A stretch of 36,743 bases of DNA, from contig JACQVI010000070.1 of NCBI GenBank assembly GCA_016209795.1, positions 1 through 36,743 on the forward strand, written 5' to 3'. Numbering within the stretch: the stretch's first letter is position 1; the number at the start of each line of letters is the position of its first letter. The stretch is from Ignavibacteriota bacterium (GTDB lineage: Bacteria > Bacteroidota > Ignavibacteria > UBA10030 > SZUA-254). The position numbers were made by a program, and so were the translations under genes. The notes below the pieces were generated by a model, which had not been told where the DNA came from, made no database searches, and worked only from the letters and a program-made list of their open reading frames with translations. Shown piece by piece: positions 16,076 through 25,436 of the stretch.

Positions 16076-17481
16076 AATCCTTCTGCCCGGATATTATACT
16101 TCTTCATCAGCGCGTGAAAATTTTGTCTCGTCATCTTCGATGCTTTTGCAGCGGCAGTCACATTCCCGCGATGTTTACTCAACTGCTCAACAAGGAACTG
16201 TTTCTCAAACGAGTTCATGATATGCTCACGGGATTTGCTGAAAACTGGGCTGATGATCGGAAGGGTATGAGGTCCTTTCACTGAAGTTTCAAGTTTATCT
16301 CTTATCGTTTCAGCAATGATGACATCTCCTTTGGTCAGCATCACTGCTCGCTCAATGAGGTTTTCAAGTTCTCTCACATTCCCCGGATACGAGTAGGATT
16401 GGAGCAAAGACATTGCATCGTCCGAAAATCCTTTTACAGCTTTCTTCAGATGATCGTTGTACTTTGACAAGAAATAGTTTGCAAGAAGTGGAATGTCCTC
16501 CTTCCGTTCACGTAAAGGAGGAAGGTGAGTCGTGACAACATTCAATCGGTAAAACAAGTCTTCTCTGAAATTTCCCTTTTTCACTTCATGGTCAATGTCT
16601 CGATTCGTCGCAGCGATGAATCGTCCTTCTGCGTGGATGGCAGTGTTTCCACCGAGTCGTTCAAAGTCTCTTTCCTGAAGAACACGAAGCAACTTTTGCT
16701 GTAAGTTCGGAGAGAGGTTAACAATTTCATCGAGGAAAATTGTCCCTTTTCCTGCAATCTCAAATTTACCAAGTTTACGATCAGCAGCGCCAGTAAACGC
16801 TCCTTTTTCGTATCCGAAAAGTTCCGATTCCAACAACGACTCCGGTAACGTAGTACAATTGATACCGACAAACGGTTCCTTAGCATTTGCGCTGTTAGCA
16901 TGAATCGCTCTCGCAACAAGCTCTTTTCCCGTTCCGCTCTCTCCAGTAATCAACACTGAAGTATGATTCGGTGTCGTTGAGATCGAACCGATAAGCTTGT
17001 AAACTTCTTGCATCTTTGAGCCTCTACCGACCAGCTCATAACGATCGACAAAATCGGCTTTGAACGCATCCACTTCTTTTAACCCCGCTGCTCTGGTCTT
17101 TGCACTCAAGATCGCTCTTGTTGTAACCTCTCGAATCTTTTCGACATCCAACGGCTTTGTGAGATATTCGAATGCTCCGTTCTGCACCGCCTTAATGGCG
17201 GTCTGCATCGTTCCGTAACCAGTAATAATAATCACAGGGAGGAGACTCTCATGTTGCTTGATCTGCTTCAGGGCTTCAAGACCATCGAGCTTCGGCATCG
17301 TGATATCCATAAAGACAAGATCGGGAGATTTCTTTGACAGGCGATCTAAGGCTTCTTCGCCGTTCCTTGCCACGATGCACTTGTGACCATCTTTCTTCAG
17401 TACTTCTCGGAAGGCGAAGAGAATTTTCTCGTCGTCGTCAACAACCAGAACCCTCGCTGAGTTTATGTTCTTACGTTTCAT
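16066..17481 (-). CDS. NtrC-family sigma-54-dependent response regulator 2
   Basis: 471 residues from the ATG at 17481, which overlaps the kinase gene by 11 bases. The receiver domain has phospho-acceptor D59 (FMDITMP). The AAA+ domain shows GESGTGKE, GAFTGA, GTIFLDE and NVRELENL. A Fis-type DNA-binding domain (GNVTAAAKASKMTRQNFHAL) closes it. All sigma-54 activator motifs are intact. Its C-terminal 90 residues are nearly the same as the orphan fragment after operon A (1641), with 83 identical bases. It lies downstream of operon B together with its kinase, so it is a likely activator of one or both respiratory operons. Confidence 0.93.
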   Translation of the reverse strand: MKRKNINSARVLVVDDDEKILFAFREVLKKDGHKCIVARNGEEALDRLSKKSPDLVFMDITMPKLDGLEALKQIKQHESLLPVIIITGYGTMQTAIKAVQNGAFEYLTKPLDVEKIREVTTRAILSAKTRAAGLKEVDAFKADFVDRYELVGRGSKMQEVYKLIGSISTTPNHTSVLITGESGTGKELVARAIHANSANAKEPFVGINCTTLPESLLESELFGYEKGAFTGAADRKLGKFEIAGKGTIFLDEIVNLSPNLQQKLLRVLQERDFERLGGNTAIHAEGRFIAATNRDIDHEVKKGNFREDLFYRLNVVTTHLPPLRERKEDIPLLANYFLSKYNDHLKKAVKGFSDDAMSLLQSYSYPGNVRELENLIERAVMLTKGDVIIAETIRDKLETSVKGPHTLPIISPVFSKSREHIMNSFEKQFLVEQLSKHRGNVTAAAKASKMTRQNFHALMKKYNIRAEGFRR

Positions 17482-19924
17482 GGTCAAGAGGTAAGTAGAA
17501 TTTGACTGTCGTTCCTTTTCCTAAGGTACTGCTCACTGCGACAATTCCCCCATGAGCGTTCACCGTTCGCTTCACCATTGGTAAGCCAAGCCCAGTACCG
17601 TTAGTTTTTGTTGTAAAGAACGGATCAAAAATTCGAGAAAGAGTTTGTCGCTCGATTCCACAACCGTTGTCGTTGATTTCTACAACAGCACAATCAGTAC
17701 CTTTCCGCAGGACAATTTCTGCTCCGTATAGGTTTGAATCGTCCATCCTCTTGCTATCTGTCATGCCAAAGTCTCGCAATGTCTTTCGGAGACATTCTCG
17801 CTTGGTAAGGACCTGGATTTCACTTCGGTTCAACTTTCGACCATCGTTATTGACGGCGTGAGCAGCATTGATTAACACGTTCATGATTGCTTCCTTCATG
17901 TGCGATTCGTCAATAAGGAAAGGAGGTAACTCTGAATCGAGCATCTTCTTGACGGCTATATTCTGTTTCGATATCTGCGGCTGAGCAAAGACTAAACTCT
18001 CCACAATGATGTTATTCAATGATTTGACTTGAAACTCCATCGGTTTGGGGCGGGCAAAGTTGAGCAACTCTGCAACAATATTCTCCATCTGCTCGATAGA
18101 GTTCAGTGCTACATCAAGCGATTTTCTTTCTGAGCGATTCAAATTCTCCGACTCGTTATGAAGCTGCAGAATCATCTTGATCGAAGTAAGAGAGTTTCTG
18201 AATTCATGGGCTATGATTGCCGACATCTCGCCTGCCGCTGCCAGCCGTTCAGTTTGGACAAGATTCTTTTCAAATCTCTTGCGCTCTGTTACATCGGTAA
18301 TAATCTCAAGGATTGAGTCAAGGTCACCATTTTCATTCATCGGTATCGCAATGTGTTCAACGAATCGTTCTCCAGATTTGTCATCGCACGTTTGATCAAT
18401 ATGACTTTCGATCTTTCTTGAGGCCATCGCCCTTCTGCAGACGCACTCTCGACAAAATCCACCCTTGAAAAACACTGCCCGGCAGTCTTTTCCCTTCACA
18501 TCCTCAAAACGACGACCTGTGATGGTAGAAAAGGCAGCGCTGGCACTCCGGATTTGAAAATCTTTATCCAATAAAACTATAGCACTTGGCACATGATCAA
18601 GGATAGCCTGGAGCTTCGTCTTTTCTTCATTCAACTCGTAAGTTCGCTTTCTCACCATCTCCTCGAGCTTCGTCCGATGCTGCTGGATCTCTTTTTCGTG
18701 CGATTCAAGGGAGGAAGCCATAGCATTGAATTGCCCGGCAAGTTTTTCAATTTCATCATGCGTTTCCACATGAAGTCGGTGACCGTAATTCCCTTTCGAG
18801 ATAATTTCTGCACCATGATGTAACTCGGCGATAGGCTTGGTAAATTGTCGTGTTGCCAATAAACCTAAACCAATGGCAACAATAAGAAACACACCAAGAA
18901 AACTTGAAAACGTCAAGGCAAAGGAACGTACCGGTCCCAGAACGAAACCTTTGGGAACACTTTCGAAGACAAAAAATGGCATCGCAAAACCAGGCGTGAC
19001 TTTTCCACTACTAGTCGTGGAGAACAGTGGACCATAGGAGACAATCTCATCAACTCCTTCGGCAAGAGTGCCCTCGTTCCCCGAAAGAATTGCATTAACA
19101 GTAGAAACTGGATAGTCATGTTGAAGATTATCCTCTTCACGTGATGCTAACAGTCTGTTCCAATCCTTTTTCTTTTCAGAATGATAAAGATAATGACCAT
19201 CGCTGTTGACAAGAACAACCTTTCCCTGCACTTCTAGATGACGTTTTGCTTCGATCGCACGGAAGAGATTCTTTGCAAATACATTGGCGATGAGAATCCC
19301 CACTCGATCTTTTGATCCAATAAGCGGAATCGCAAAACTCATCACGGGAATTCTTCTATTCGGTTTATCCACAAGCTCGCTTGTGGCAAACGTAATTTGA
19401 TCTCTTGTTAAACGATCAATAAGGAGAAAATAAAATGACTCACATCCATGTCGCAGCTCATTTGCCCTCACCACCCGAAAAGTTGTACCTGTGTCGGTAA
19501 CATCCAATGCCTCGATCCGAATTAGTTCATCTCCATCGCTGTCTACTATTCTGATTTGATAATAGATCTCTTTTGTTCGAGCAAAGGCTAAAATTTCAGA
19601 TTGAAGTTGCTGGAGTAGCGATTTGTTCTGGTCGGACGATGTCCGCTCCAGTACCGTGATAAATCTCTCAAGCAGAGATGAATGTCGCAGAACGTGGAGG
19701 TCACTTTCAATGCTACTTAGAAAGTTCGCAGTATGTTCCCGAATGGTATGTACGTCATGAGTGAGGTTTTCTAAAGCAATCTTCTCCATCATGTTGACAT
19801 TTGAGAAGATGCTGTGAAGACCCACTAAGAGAAGGGGAATTATCGAAAGGCCAACAAAGGCAATAATAAGCTTACTTCGAATGGAAAGCCATGGTAAAAG
19901 TTTATCAATCAAGAACCTAGGCAT
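17471..19924 (-). CDS. Membrane sensor histidine kinase 2 (Cache, HAMP, PAS)
   Basis: 817 residues. A membrane helix at about 18-38 is followed by a roughly 290-residue periplasmic region with Cache-like features, a second helix (SFLGVFLIVAIGLGLLA), and a HAMP domain (TKPIAELHHGAEIISKGNYG). A PAS domain follows with four closely placed Cys (DCRAVFFKGGFCRECVC). HisKA contains AHEFRNSLTS, and the ATPase domain NVLINAAHAV, DNGCGI and GTGLGL. Both kinases of this window have Cys-bearing PAS domains, but with different spacing. It is the first gene of a kinase/regulator pair with a candidate sigma-54 promoter about 50 bases upstream, hence possible autoregulation. Confidence 0.92.
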   Translation of the reverse strand: MPRFLIDKLLPWLSIRSKLIIAFVGLSIIPLLLVGLHSIFSNVNMMEKIALENLTHDVHTIREHTANFLSSIESDLHVLRHSSLLERFITVLERTSSDQNKSLLQQLQSEILAFARTKEIYYQIRIVDSDGDELIRIEALDVTDTGTTFRVVRANELRHGCESFYFLLIDRLTRDQITFATSELVDKPNRRIPVMSFAIPLIGSKDRVGILIANVFAKNLFRAIEAKRHLEVQGKVVLVNSDGHYLYHSEKKKDWNRLLASREEDNLQHDYPVSTVNAILSGNEGTLAEGVDEIVSYGPLFSTTSSGKVTPGFAMPFFVFESVPKGFVLGPVRSFALTFSSFLGVFLIVAIGLGLLATRQFTKPIAELHHGAEIISKGNYGHRLHVETHDEIEKLAGQFNAMASSLESHEKEIQQHRTKLEEMVRKRTYELNEEKTKLQAILDHVPSAIVLLDKDFQIRSASAAFSTITGRRFEDVKGKDCRAVFFKGGFCRECVCRRAMASRKIESHIDQTCDDKSGERFVEHIAIPMNENGDLDSILEIITDVTERKRFEKNLVQTERLAAAGEMSAIIAHEFRNSLTSIKMILQLHNESENLNRSERKSLDVALNSIEQMENIVAELLNFARPKPMEFQVKSLNNIIVESLVFAQPQISKQNIAVKKMLDSELPPFLIDESHMKEAIMNVLINAAHAVNNDGRKLNRSEIQVLTKRECLRKTLRDFGMTDSKRMDDSNLYGAEIVLRKGTDCAVVEINDNGCGIERQTLSRIFDPFFTTKTNGTGLGLPMVKRTVNAHGGIVAVSSTLGKGTTVKFYLPLDHET

Positions 19925-19973
19925 TGGCTTTTATCAATATTAGGTTTTTGGGAGCGCTTTGATACTATTAAAT

Positions 19974-19990
19974 AGCCAATATTCATGCCA
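19974..19990 (-). promoter_or_regulatory. Candidate sigma-54 promoter for kinase 2
   Basis: Minus strand: TGGCATG, four bases, TTGGC. Spacing fits the -24/-12 consensus and six of seven -24 positions match. Predicted start would be about 40 bases before the kinase ATG. Confidence 0.4.
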
Positions 19991-20313
19991 GACTTATCGG
20001 GCAATTCAGGGATAGCAGCTGGGGATTGTTCTATCAGATAACGTGAATTAACAATTTGTGTGTGTGATTACAAGCAATACCTATCAAGTATGAGAAAATA
20101 AATAAATCAGATTTTCACATCTGAAAATCGTCTCATCGTTGTCAATCATATATCAATGACAGTAGGTTTTCCCTACGACAAAAGAATTTCTGCAACAAGC
20201 GAATTCTGATTCATCGTTAGCTCAGAGACCCTAAGTGAGATTATTTTTAAAGACCATACTAAATTCGGCACTTCCCGGTTTAAAAATGCGTATGAGTGTG
20301 GGCACTGTCTCAG

Positions 20314-20550
20314 TCAAATAAGAGCGAGGAGATGCTTCTTTTCGTTTGTTTTTTCGTGCGGTGCGAAGTCGGCGAAATTCTTTCCGAATAGTGCGTGGTG
20401 AGCCTCAACCATATTCTTTACGGACAACACACGGCAGGCTTCCCGACTGTATCTGGGTGGGAGATACCCACGCCAAAACAGGGAGAACAAGGCAAGGCGG
20501 GCTCTCTTGCGTTTGATGGAACTTGTTAGGACTCTTAGTAATCGCATCAA
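20314..20550 (-). other. Unrecognised 78-codon ORF in a 1 kb gap
   Basis: A basic, Arg/Lys-rich frame starting with two Met codons and ending KTNEKKHLLALI. I do not recognise it and see no ribosome site. It may be the remnant of a mobile gene or a chance frame. The surrounding gap 19925-20971 otherwise holds the candidate promoter at 19974, an inverted repeat at 20717-20756 and the terminator at 20891. Confidence 0.2.
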
Positions 20551-20716
20551 GAGGACTGCCTTTTCTATTATGATGGTATGTGCATAAACCGCCCTAAAAC
20601 TGGGTGAACGGTCAAAATGGTGGCTTGAGTGCTATTTTGAGATCAGATTCCACCGTTTGAATTTATTCCATGCTTGGGATAAATGTAAGTCATTTAAAAA
20701 TAAGGGAGATGGTAAT

Positions 20717-20756
20717 TAATTCCATGATAAAAGTGATTAATCAAAGTATGGAATTA
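20717..20756. repeat. Inverted repeat TAATTCCAT / ATGGAATTA
   Basis: A perfect nine-base inverted repeat with a 22-base spacer that contains the palindrome GATTAATC. It lies in the long gap between operon B and kinase 2. It could be a regulator site. No protein is tied to it. Confidence 0.35.
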
Positions 20757-20890
20757 CTTAATTTGCCAGTATGACTCCTCTAACGGAAAACACGAATCAA
20801 CGGACATCATCGAGAACAGCCATGCACATTAAGTGATGAACTATGTTTTCAGACTTTCTATCATGTGCATCGTCTGCCCCCGCTACTTGA

Positions 20891-20924
20891 AAAAAACCCA
20901 ATCATTAACGTGATTGGGTTTTTT
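20891..20924 (-). terminator. Strong intrinsic terminator after operon B
   Basis: AAAAAACCCAATCA and TGATTGGGTTTTTT form a perfect 14-base stem with a six-base loop and T-runs on both strands, 48 bases after the stop of the last operon B gene. It should work in both directions. Confidence 0.9.
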
Positions 20925-20971
20925 GTTCTTCGGAACTGCAAGAATAAATCTAAAATAAATTGGAAGGCAAG

Positions 20972-21394
20972 TCACTCTGAATAACTGAATCTACGAATGT
21001 ATGACACAACATACTTTATTTCCTCTCTTTTTAACCTCCCTCCCCAAGTAGGCATAAGCATCGACCGGTTAACACCCCTTCCGCCCTGACTGATCGTTTC
21101 GACAATTCTTTCATCGCTCAGGGCGCTCATGTAGATGGAGTCCGTAAAGTTTCTGGGTTTCGGATCCAAATTAAATGCATTAAATCCATCACCTTTTCCT
21201 TCTTCACCATGGCACACCGCACAATACTTTTTATAGAGTTGTCTGCCTTGTCGCTCCTCGTAAGTAAGCGATTTGCTCGAGTCGCTTCCAGATGTCTGTT
21301 TCAGTGAAGTTGAATTCCTCCCTGAGCAGCAGATCAAACTCAACGACAATAAGATTGCCGGCAATATTTTAAAGTTTCGAAAACTAAAAAACAT
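20972..21394 (-). CDS. Monohaem c-type cytochrome lipoprotein (operon B)
   Basis: 140 residues with a signal peptide ending in a lipobox-like LSLICC, a haem site CAVCH (about residue 59) followed by GEEGKGDG, and a likely Met ligand in SMLMPTW. It is paralogous to 1975 in operon A, and both are the last genes of their operons. It should be a membrane-tethered periplasmic electron carrier for the octahaem protein. It is separated from the octahaem gene by a cNMP-binding protein gene, unlike in operon A where the two overlap. Confidence 0.88.
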   Translation of the reverse strand: MFFSFRNFKILPAILLSLSLICCSGRNSTSLKQTSGSDSSKSLTYEERQGRQLYKKYCAVCHGEEGKGDGFNAFNLDPKPRNFTDSIYMSALSDERIVETISQGGRGVNRSMLMPTWGGRLKREEIKYVVSYIRRFSYSE

Positions 21395-21452
21395 TTATTT
21401 CATCTTCCTGAATTGGATGCTTACGCAACAAATTTGGTCCTTCACGTTTTTC

Positions 21453-21932
21453 TTAAAATGACGGTACATTAAGTTCAATCTCTCTCACAAGCAGACCTTG
21501 AATCCGATTCATGCGGCTGCCAATAACTTTGGCCAAGTTCCCCATTAAGATATACCCCAGATGATGCTTTTTAGCACACACGGAAAGCACGTCTTCTCCT
21601 CTCATCTGCATTAACTCACTGTCTTCATCACAATATGCCGACAAAGTCAACTTTTGATGGGGCCTAACTAGGGCAGACCAGCCGAAAACACCTCCTGCCC
21701 CAATAATATCTACACCAATTTCCTCATCAGCATGGAGAACGGAAATCTGAAAACTAAGATGCACTTTGCCTGACCCCACAATGTAGAAATCCTCAGCACT
21801 GTCTCCCCGGCTGAAAATTTTCTCATTTTTTTTAAGTTTCACAATCTTGATTATTGTTGAAAGTTGTCTTAATTCCTTTGGTGTGAGCCCAGCGAAAAAG
21901 TTTATCTCACACAGCATCTTAGCATCAATCAT
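21453..21932 (-). CDS. Single-domain cyclic-nucleotide-binding (CRP-like) protein
   Basis: 159 residues with the cNMP-binding beta-roll: FFAGLTPKELRQL, then KKNEKIFSRGDSAEDFYIVGSG, and FGWSALVRP in place of the usual phosphate-binding cassette. A C-terminal helix follows, but there is no helix-turn-helix, so it should not bind DNA by itself. It lies inside operon B between two cytochrome genes, with a GAAAGG ribosome site, suggesting a sensor or regulatory subunit acting on the respiratory complex or on a partner protein. Operon A lacks it. The FGWSAL variant of the binding loop leaves its ligand uncertain. Confidence 0.8.
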   Translation of the reverse strand: MIDAKMLCEINFFAGLTPKELRQLSTIIKIVKLKKNEKIFSRGDSAEDFYIVGSGKVHLSFQISVLHADEEIGVDIIGAGGVFGWSALVRPHQKLTLSAYCDEDSELMQMRGEDVLSVCAKKHHLGYILMGNLAKVIGSRMNRIQGLLVREIELNVPSF

Positions 21933-22007
21933 TTTCTATCCTTTCATTTACGACTTTCTGGTATATCTGCTATTGATGATTTGGAGTGAATACCATGTGA
22001 CTTTCTT

Positions 22008-23951
22008 TCACTCAAGCGTCATAAGATACGCTGTTAGCGCCTCTGCCTCCTCGTCCGATAAATTATTGTTAGGCTCAATTGATTCTGGCTTAAATGCTTG
22101 CGGGTTTTTCAGCCAGTGAAAAATCCAACCGGCTTTGAGACGAGAACCAAGGTTGTCGAGCGCCGGCCCGACGTACCCACCCTTGAGTTTGATTTGGTGA
22201 CATGCCTGACAGCCGTACTTCTCGAAGTATAGAATCTTTCCTTTTGCGATTTTGGTCTCGTCGATCTTGATGTCACGCTCCAGACTATCTGCGAGAAATA
22301 CCTGCTCCATATAATCAACTAACACTTTGCTCTCTCTCTCTGATAAAAACAGATTCGGCATCCGTTCGGTTAAGATTGGTCGAAGTGAATACGGGACTTT
22401 GAAGTATTTTTCAATCCATTTTCTCTGAGCCTGGCTTGCTTCGAGTGTCAGATCCGTTGCCACCGATCTTCCCTGACCGAACATGGTATGACAGCCAAAA
22501 CAGGCCAAATCATCCACCAGCTTACCAAAATCTCCTTGAGGTTTAAACGTGCTTGATGGTTTAGGATAGATTTTGAATTCCTCGGGCACTGCGTCACTGA
22601 TGTTGCCAAGTAATGCGACTGCTATGGACTGTGCTTCTTCATCACTGAATTCATAGTTTGGCATTTTCATCGAACTCGAGAAGACACGGGGAGCTTTTAA
22701 TTTGGTGAAGAGATATGAAGGAAGCGACTGCTCAATGTTCGACTTGCCGAAATCGATCTCATAGAGTTTCTTGCTGCCGATGAAGGTGAGTTCCGGTGCC
22801 ATCTCTTCTGCCTTCTTCATTCCGCCAAGTTCATGACATCCGCTGCAATTGTATTTTTTGAATAGTGCCAAACCCTTTTCGTAGTACGCTGGATCAGGAG
22901 TATGAGGGGGTGTAGTGCCTTCTTCACCTTCTGTGAATTCACTTTGCATGTAAGCAACGACTCCTGCAAGTTCAGTTTCATTGAAATGATACCTCGGCAT
23001 CTCAACACCAGGTTGAAGACGTTTAGGATTCTTGATATAGTTATACAACCACTTCACGTCGACCTTATTAGCAACCTTACCCAGATCAGTTGCCACGTAT
23101 CCACCTTTCCCGTTAATAAGATGACAACTAATACAGCGTGCTTCACGAAATCGAATCGAGCCAAGTTCAATCAACCTTTCTCTCTGTGCATCAGGTGAAT
23201 TCATGAGCAGAGTCGGGAGTGGATCTAACATAGCCCCTTTAGGAAACGTTTTAAATGTCATCAAAAAATCAGCGAGGATGTTTGCTTCGTCATCCAATAG
23301 AAGAAAGTTCGGCATTTTTGTCTTTAAGAAGTACTCTTTTGGATTTTTCAGCCAATTCACTAACCACATGCGGTTCACCTTCGCACCTATCCCATCCAAG
23401 CTTGGCACCCATTGCTTTGGTAACCCATCGATCTTATGGCAGCCCACACAGTTGGTTTCTTCAATAAGTTTTCGACCCGAGGTGAGAATCGGCGCTTGAG
23501 GAACCTGATTTTCTTTATGACATTTGGCGCACGAGGCTTCCATGTATTCACGAGGAAAGATAGGTCTATCCCAATACTTGACTTTACCAATCGATTCTTT
23601 GAACGTTGTTGAAAGACCCTGACCTTCGTGGCACATTGTGCAGCCAAACTCTTCAAAGTCGTGGTAGATGTGTGGATGGATGCGAAATGGCTGCTCAGCT
23701 TCTTGAAGCGCCTTTTCTTTCAGACCAAGATGACATGTTACACAGCGGTCGATTCTGTCGAGCTTTCTTACCCAGAGCTGCTTGATGCCGATTTCGGCAG
23801 GCTTAATGCGTTGTGGTAATTCCTTGATGAGATCATTGAATTTGTATTGATACCATTTCCACTCTCGGAAAAAATCTTTCAAGGGAGAGATGGCAAGCAC
23901 AACAAGAAAGACAATACTGGAGGCGGCAAAATATATTCTAAGTTTACCCAT
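22008..23951 (-). CDS. Octahaem c-type cytochrome without coiled coil (operon B)
   Basis: 647 residues with an N-terminal membrane anchor (about 7-22) and eight CXXCH sites at Cys 70, 104, 141, 168, 273, 369, 484 and 581. The layout equals the operon A protein: a triple-haem N-terminal module with CHEGQGLS, then five cytochrome c-like modules with W-x-KNP-x-MPxF patterns (Met near 213, 318, 430 and 531). Again the last module lacks Met at the expected place (EPNNNLS). The roughly 180-residue coiled coil of the A version is absent, which accounts for the length difference. Likely the main electron-transfer subunit attached to the Rieske/cytochrome b core. Confidence 0.9.
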   Translation of the reverse strand: MGKLRIYFAASSIVFLVVLAISPLKDFFREWKWYQYKFNDLIKELPQRIKPAEIGIKQLWVRKLDRIDRCVTCHLGLKEKALQEAEQPFRIHPHIYHDFEEFGCTMCHEGQGLSTTFKESIGKVKYWDRPIFPREYMEASCAKCHKENQVPQAPILTSGRKLIEETNCVGCHKIDGLPKQWVPSLDGIGAKVNRMWLVNWLKNPKEYFLKTKMPNFLLLDDEANILADFLMTFKTFPKGAMLDPLPTLLMNSPDAQRERLIELGSIRFREARCISCHLINGKGGYVATDLGKVANKVDVKWLYNYIKNPKRLQPGVEMPRYHFNETELAGVVAYMQSEFTEGEEGTTPPHTPDPAYYEKGLALFKKYNCSGCHELGGMKKAEEMAPELTFIGSKKLYEIDFGKSNIEQSLPSYLFTKLKAPRVFSSSMKMPNYEFSDEEAQSIAVALLGNISDAVPEEFKIYPKPSSTFKPQGDFGKLVDDLACFGCHTMFGQGRSVATDLTLEASQAQRKWIEKYFKVPYSLRPILTERMPNLFLSERESKVLVDYMEQVFLADSLERDIKIDETKIAKGKILYFEKYGCQACHQIKLKGGYVGPALDNLGSRLKAGWIFHWLKNPQAFKPESIEPNNNLSDEEAEALTAYLMTLE

Positions 23952-23953
23952 TA

Positions 23954-23984
23954 TGTCTTACAATCCGAAATCTGAAATCCGCAA
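23954..23984. repeat. Heptanucleotide GATTNNN spacer 1
   Basis: On the minus strand: GATTGCG, GATTTCA, GATTTCG, GATTGTA, four units of exactly seven bases, filling the gap between cytochrome b subunit IV and the octahaem gene. Confidence 0.6.
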
Positions 23985-24683
23985 TCAGTAGATTCCTTCC
24001 CAGGGCCACGTCCAACTCCATTCTGGACCTCGGAACATTGTGCCGATAGCTGTTAAGATGACGACAATAATGACAAACCACGTCATGATCCACCACGAAA
24101 GTGGTCGAGTGTCAAGCCAACTGACGAAACCAACTTCTTTCTTTGAGAAATACGGAATGAGCATACATGCGGTCACAATCAATGTTGGAATGAGCATAGC
24201 ATATACCTTGAACATTAAAAGGATAAAGGATACCATAGCCATGACAATGATAAGCACAAGGAACGTTTGCTTCCTGTGTTCCTTCCAAAGCCCTTCCCGC
24301 TTGATGTTTATTCGAAAGTATGGGATTACTATTAAAGCAATGACAGCAAGGGCAGGAAGAATTACACCGCCAACGACAGGTGGAAAATAATGCAGCAGCT
24401 CCTGCAGGCCAAGAAAATACCACGGGGCTTTCGCAGGGTTCGGTGTGTGTTCAGGGTTTGCAATCCATTCGAGTGGAGCGTCAACGAGCAGTGAGACGAT
24501 GGCGAGAACGATAACCATGATCTCGAAGGCAATAATTTCTATTATCACGAGGTTCGGAAACGTCATCACCATCTCGTCATCGGCCTTTTTTACCCTGGCA
24601 GCCGTTCGACCCTTAATGAACGCTATCCGTTTTGGAACTTTCTTGACATCAACAGATTCTTCAACTTTGAAATCTTTGTCCAT
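23985..24683 (-). CDS. Cytochrome b subunit IV-like (operon B)
   Basis: 232 residues. A charged cytoplasmic N-terminus (about 45 residues) precedes the first helix, then DAPLEWIANPEHTPNPAK and APWYFLGLQELLHYF, the quinol-site loop with APWY where b6f proteins have PEWY. Further helices lead to GTMFRGPEW near the C-terminus. It completes the split cytochrome b with 24724. It is shorter than the A paralogue, lacking the C-terminal helices beyond FRGP. The upstream gap contains a GATTNNN spacer. Confidence 0.9.
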   Translation of the reverse strand: MDKDFKVEESVDVKKVPKRIAFIKGRTAARVKKADDEMVMTFPNLVIIEIIAFEIMVIVLAIVSLLVDAPLEWIANPEHTPNPAKAPWYFLGLQELLHYFPPVVGGVILPALAVIALIVIPYFRINIKREGLWKEHRKQTFLVLIIVMAMVSFILLMFKVYAMLIPTLIVTACMLIPYFSKKEVGFVSWLDTRPLSWWIMTWFVIIVVILTAIGTMFRGPEWSWTWPWEGIY

Positions 24684-24687
24684 TGTT

Positions 24688-24717
24688 CAATCTGCAATCT
24701 GAAATCGGCAATCTAAA
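24688..24717. repeat. Heptanucleotide GATTNNN spacer 2
   Basis: Minus strand: GATTGCC, GATTTCA, GATTGCA, GATTGAA, four seven-base units between cytochrome b and subunit IV. It matches the spacer at 23954 in unit and copy number but not base for base. Confidence 0.6.
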
Positions 24718-24723
24718 ATTATC

Positions 24724-25434
24724 TTACACTCCACCATCTTTTCGCACTCTCCAAAAATGGATTCCCATCAATACTGTTGCAACAACAGGAATGATGAAGC
24801 AATGGAGAACATAGAACCGCACGAGTGCATTTTCACCAACAATATTTCCACCGAGCAGGAGGAAGGAAATCTTCTCTCCCAGTCCAAAGGGTATTGCTCG
24901 CACCATATTTGTTACGACGGAAATTCCCCAGAACGAGAGTTGATCCCACGGCAGGAGATACCCCGTGTAACTCAAGAGAATCGTAAGAACGAGAAGAATG
25001 ACACCGATAAGCCAATTGAATTCTTTTGGAGGACGGTAGGAACCGGTATAGAAAACTCGCAGCATGTGAAAAAACACAACTGCTACCATTGCATGAGCCG
25101 CCCATCGGTGCATATTGCGCAGGAATTGTCCGGATGAAACCACGAACTGCAAGTCTTTCATGTCCGTATAAGCTTGAGGGACGGATGGACGGTAGTAGAG
25201 CATCAGCAGCGCACCGGTGACTGTGAGGACGATGAACAATCCAAATGAAAGTCCACCAAGTCCCCACGTGTATGTAAATCGGACAGAGCGTTTCCGCACT
25301 TTGGTTGGGTGGACATGCAGGAAGAAATTATAGAAAATCGTTTCAGCACGAGTGCGATCGGATTCCGGCAATCCATGACGGAACATCGAGCGCCAGACTT
25401 GGGACTGAAAAAACTGTTCAAACATTTTCATCAT
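24724..25434 (-). CDS. Cytochrome b, b6-type N-terminal half (operon B)
   Basis: 236 residues. Haem b ligands are His109 and His123 (14 apart) and His211 and His226 (15 apart, b6-type). Shared motifs are [29 protein letters not shown] and [10 protein letters not shown]. It is shorter than the A paralogue because the loop before helix D is trimmed. The ATG at 25434 is chosen over a TTG at 25440. The start lies two bases after the stop of the Cys-repeat protein, so translation is coupled. It is the core of the quinone-reactive complex with 23985 and 25808. Confidence 0.93.
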   Translation of the reverse strand: MMKMFEQFFQSQVWRSMFRHGLPESDRTRAETIFYNFFLHVHPTKVRKRSVRFTYTWGLGGLSFGLFIVLTVTGALLMLYYRPSVPQAYTDMKDLQFVVSSGQFLRNMHRWAAHAMVAVVFFHMLRVFYTGSYRPPKEFNWLIGVILLVLTILLSYTGYLLPWDQLSFWGISVVTNMVRAIPFGLGEKISFLLLGGNIVGENALVRFYVLHCFIIPVVATVLMGIHFWRVRKDGGV

Positions 25435-25436
25435 CT

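Noticed and set aside
20563-20580. TCTATTATGATG string shared with 31350-31370 as a mobile-element end
   Set aside because: The match is about 12 bases, with no inverted partner, target duplication or transposase.
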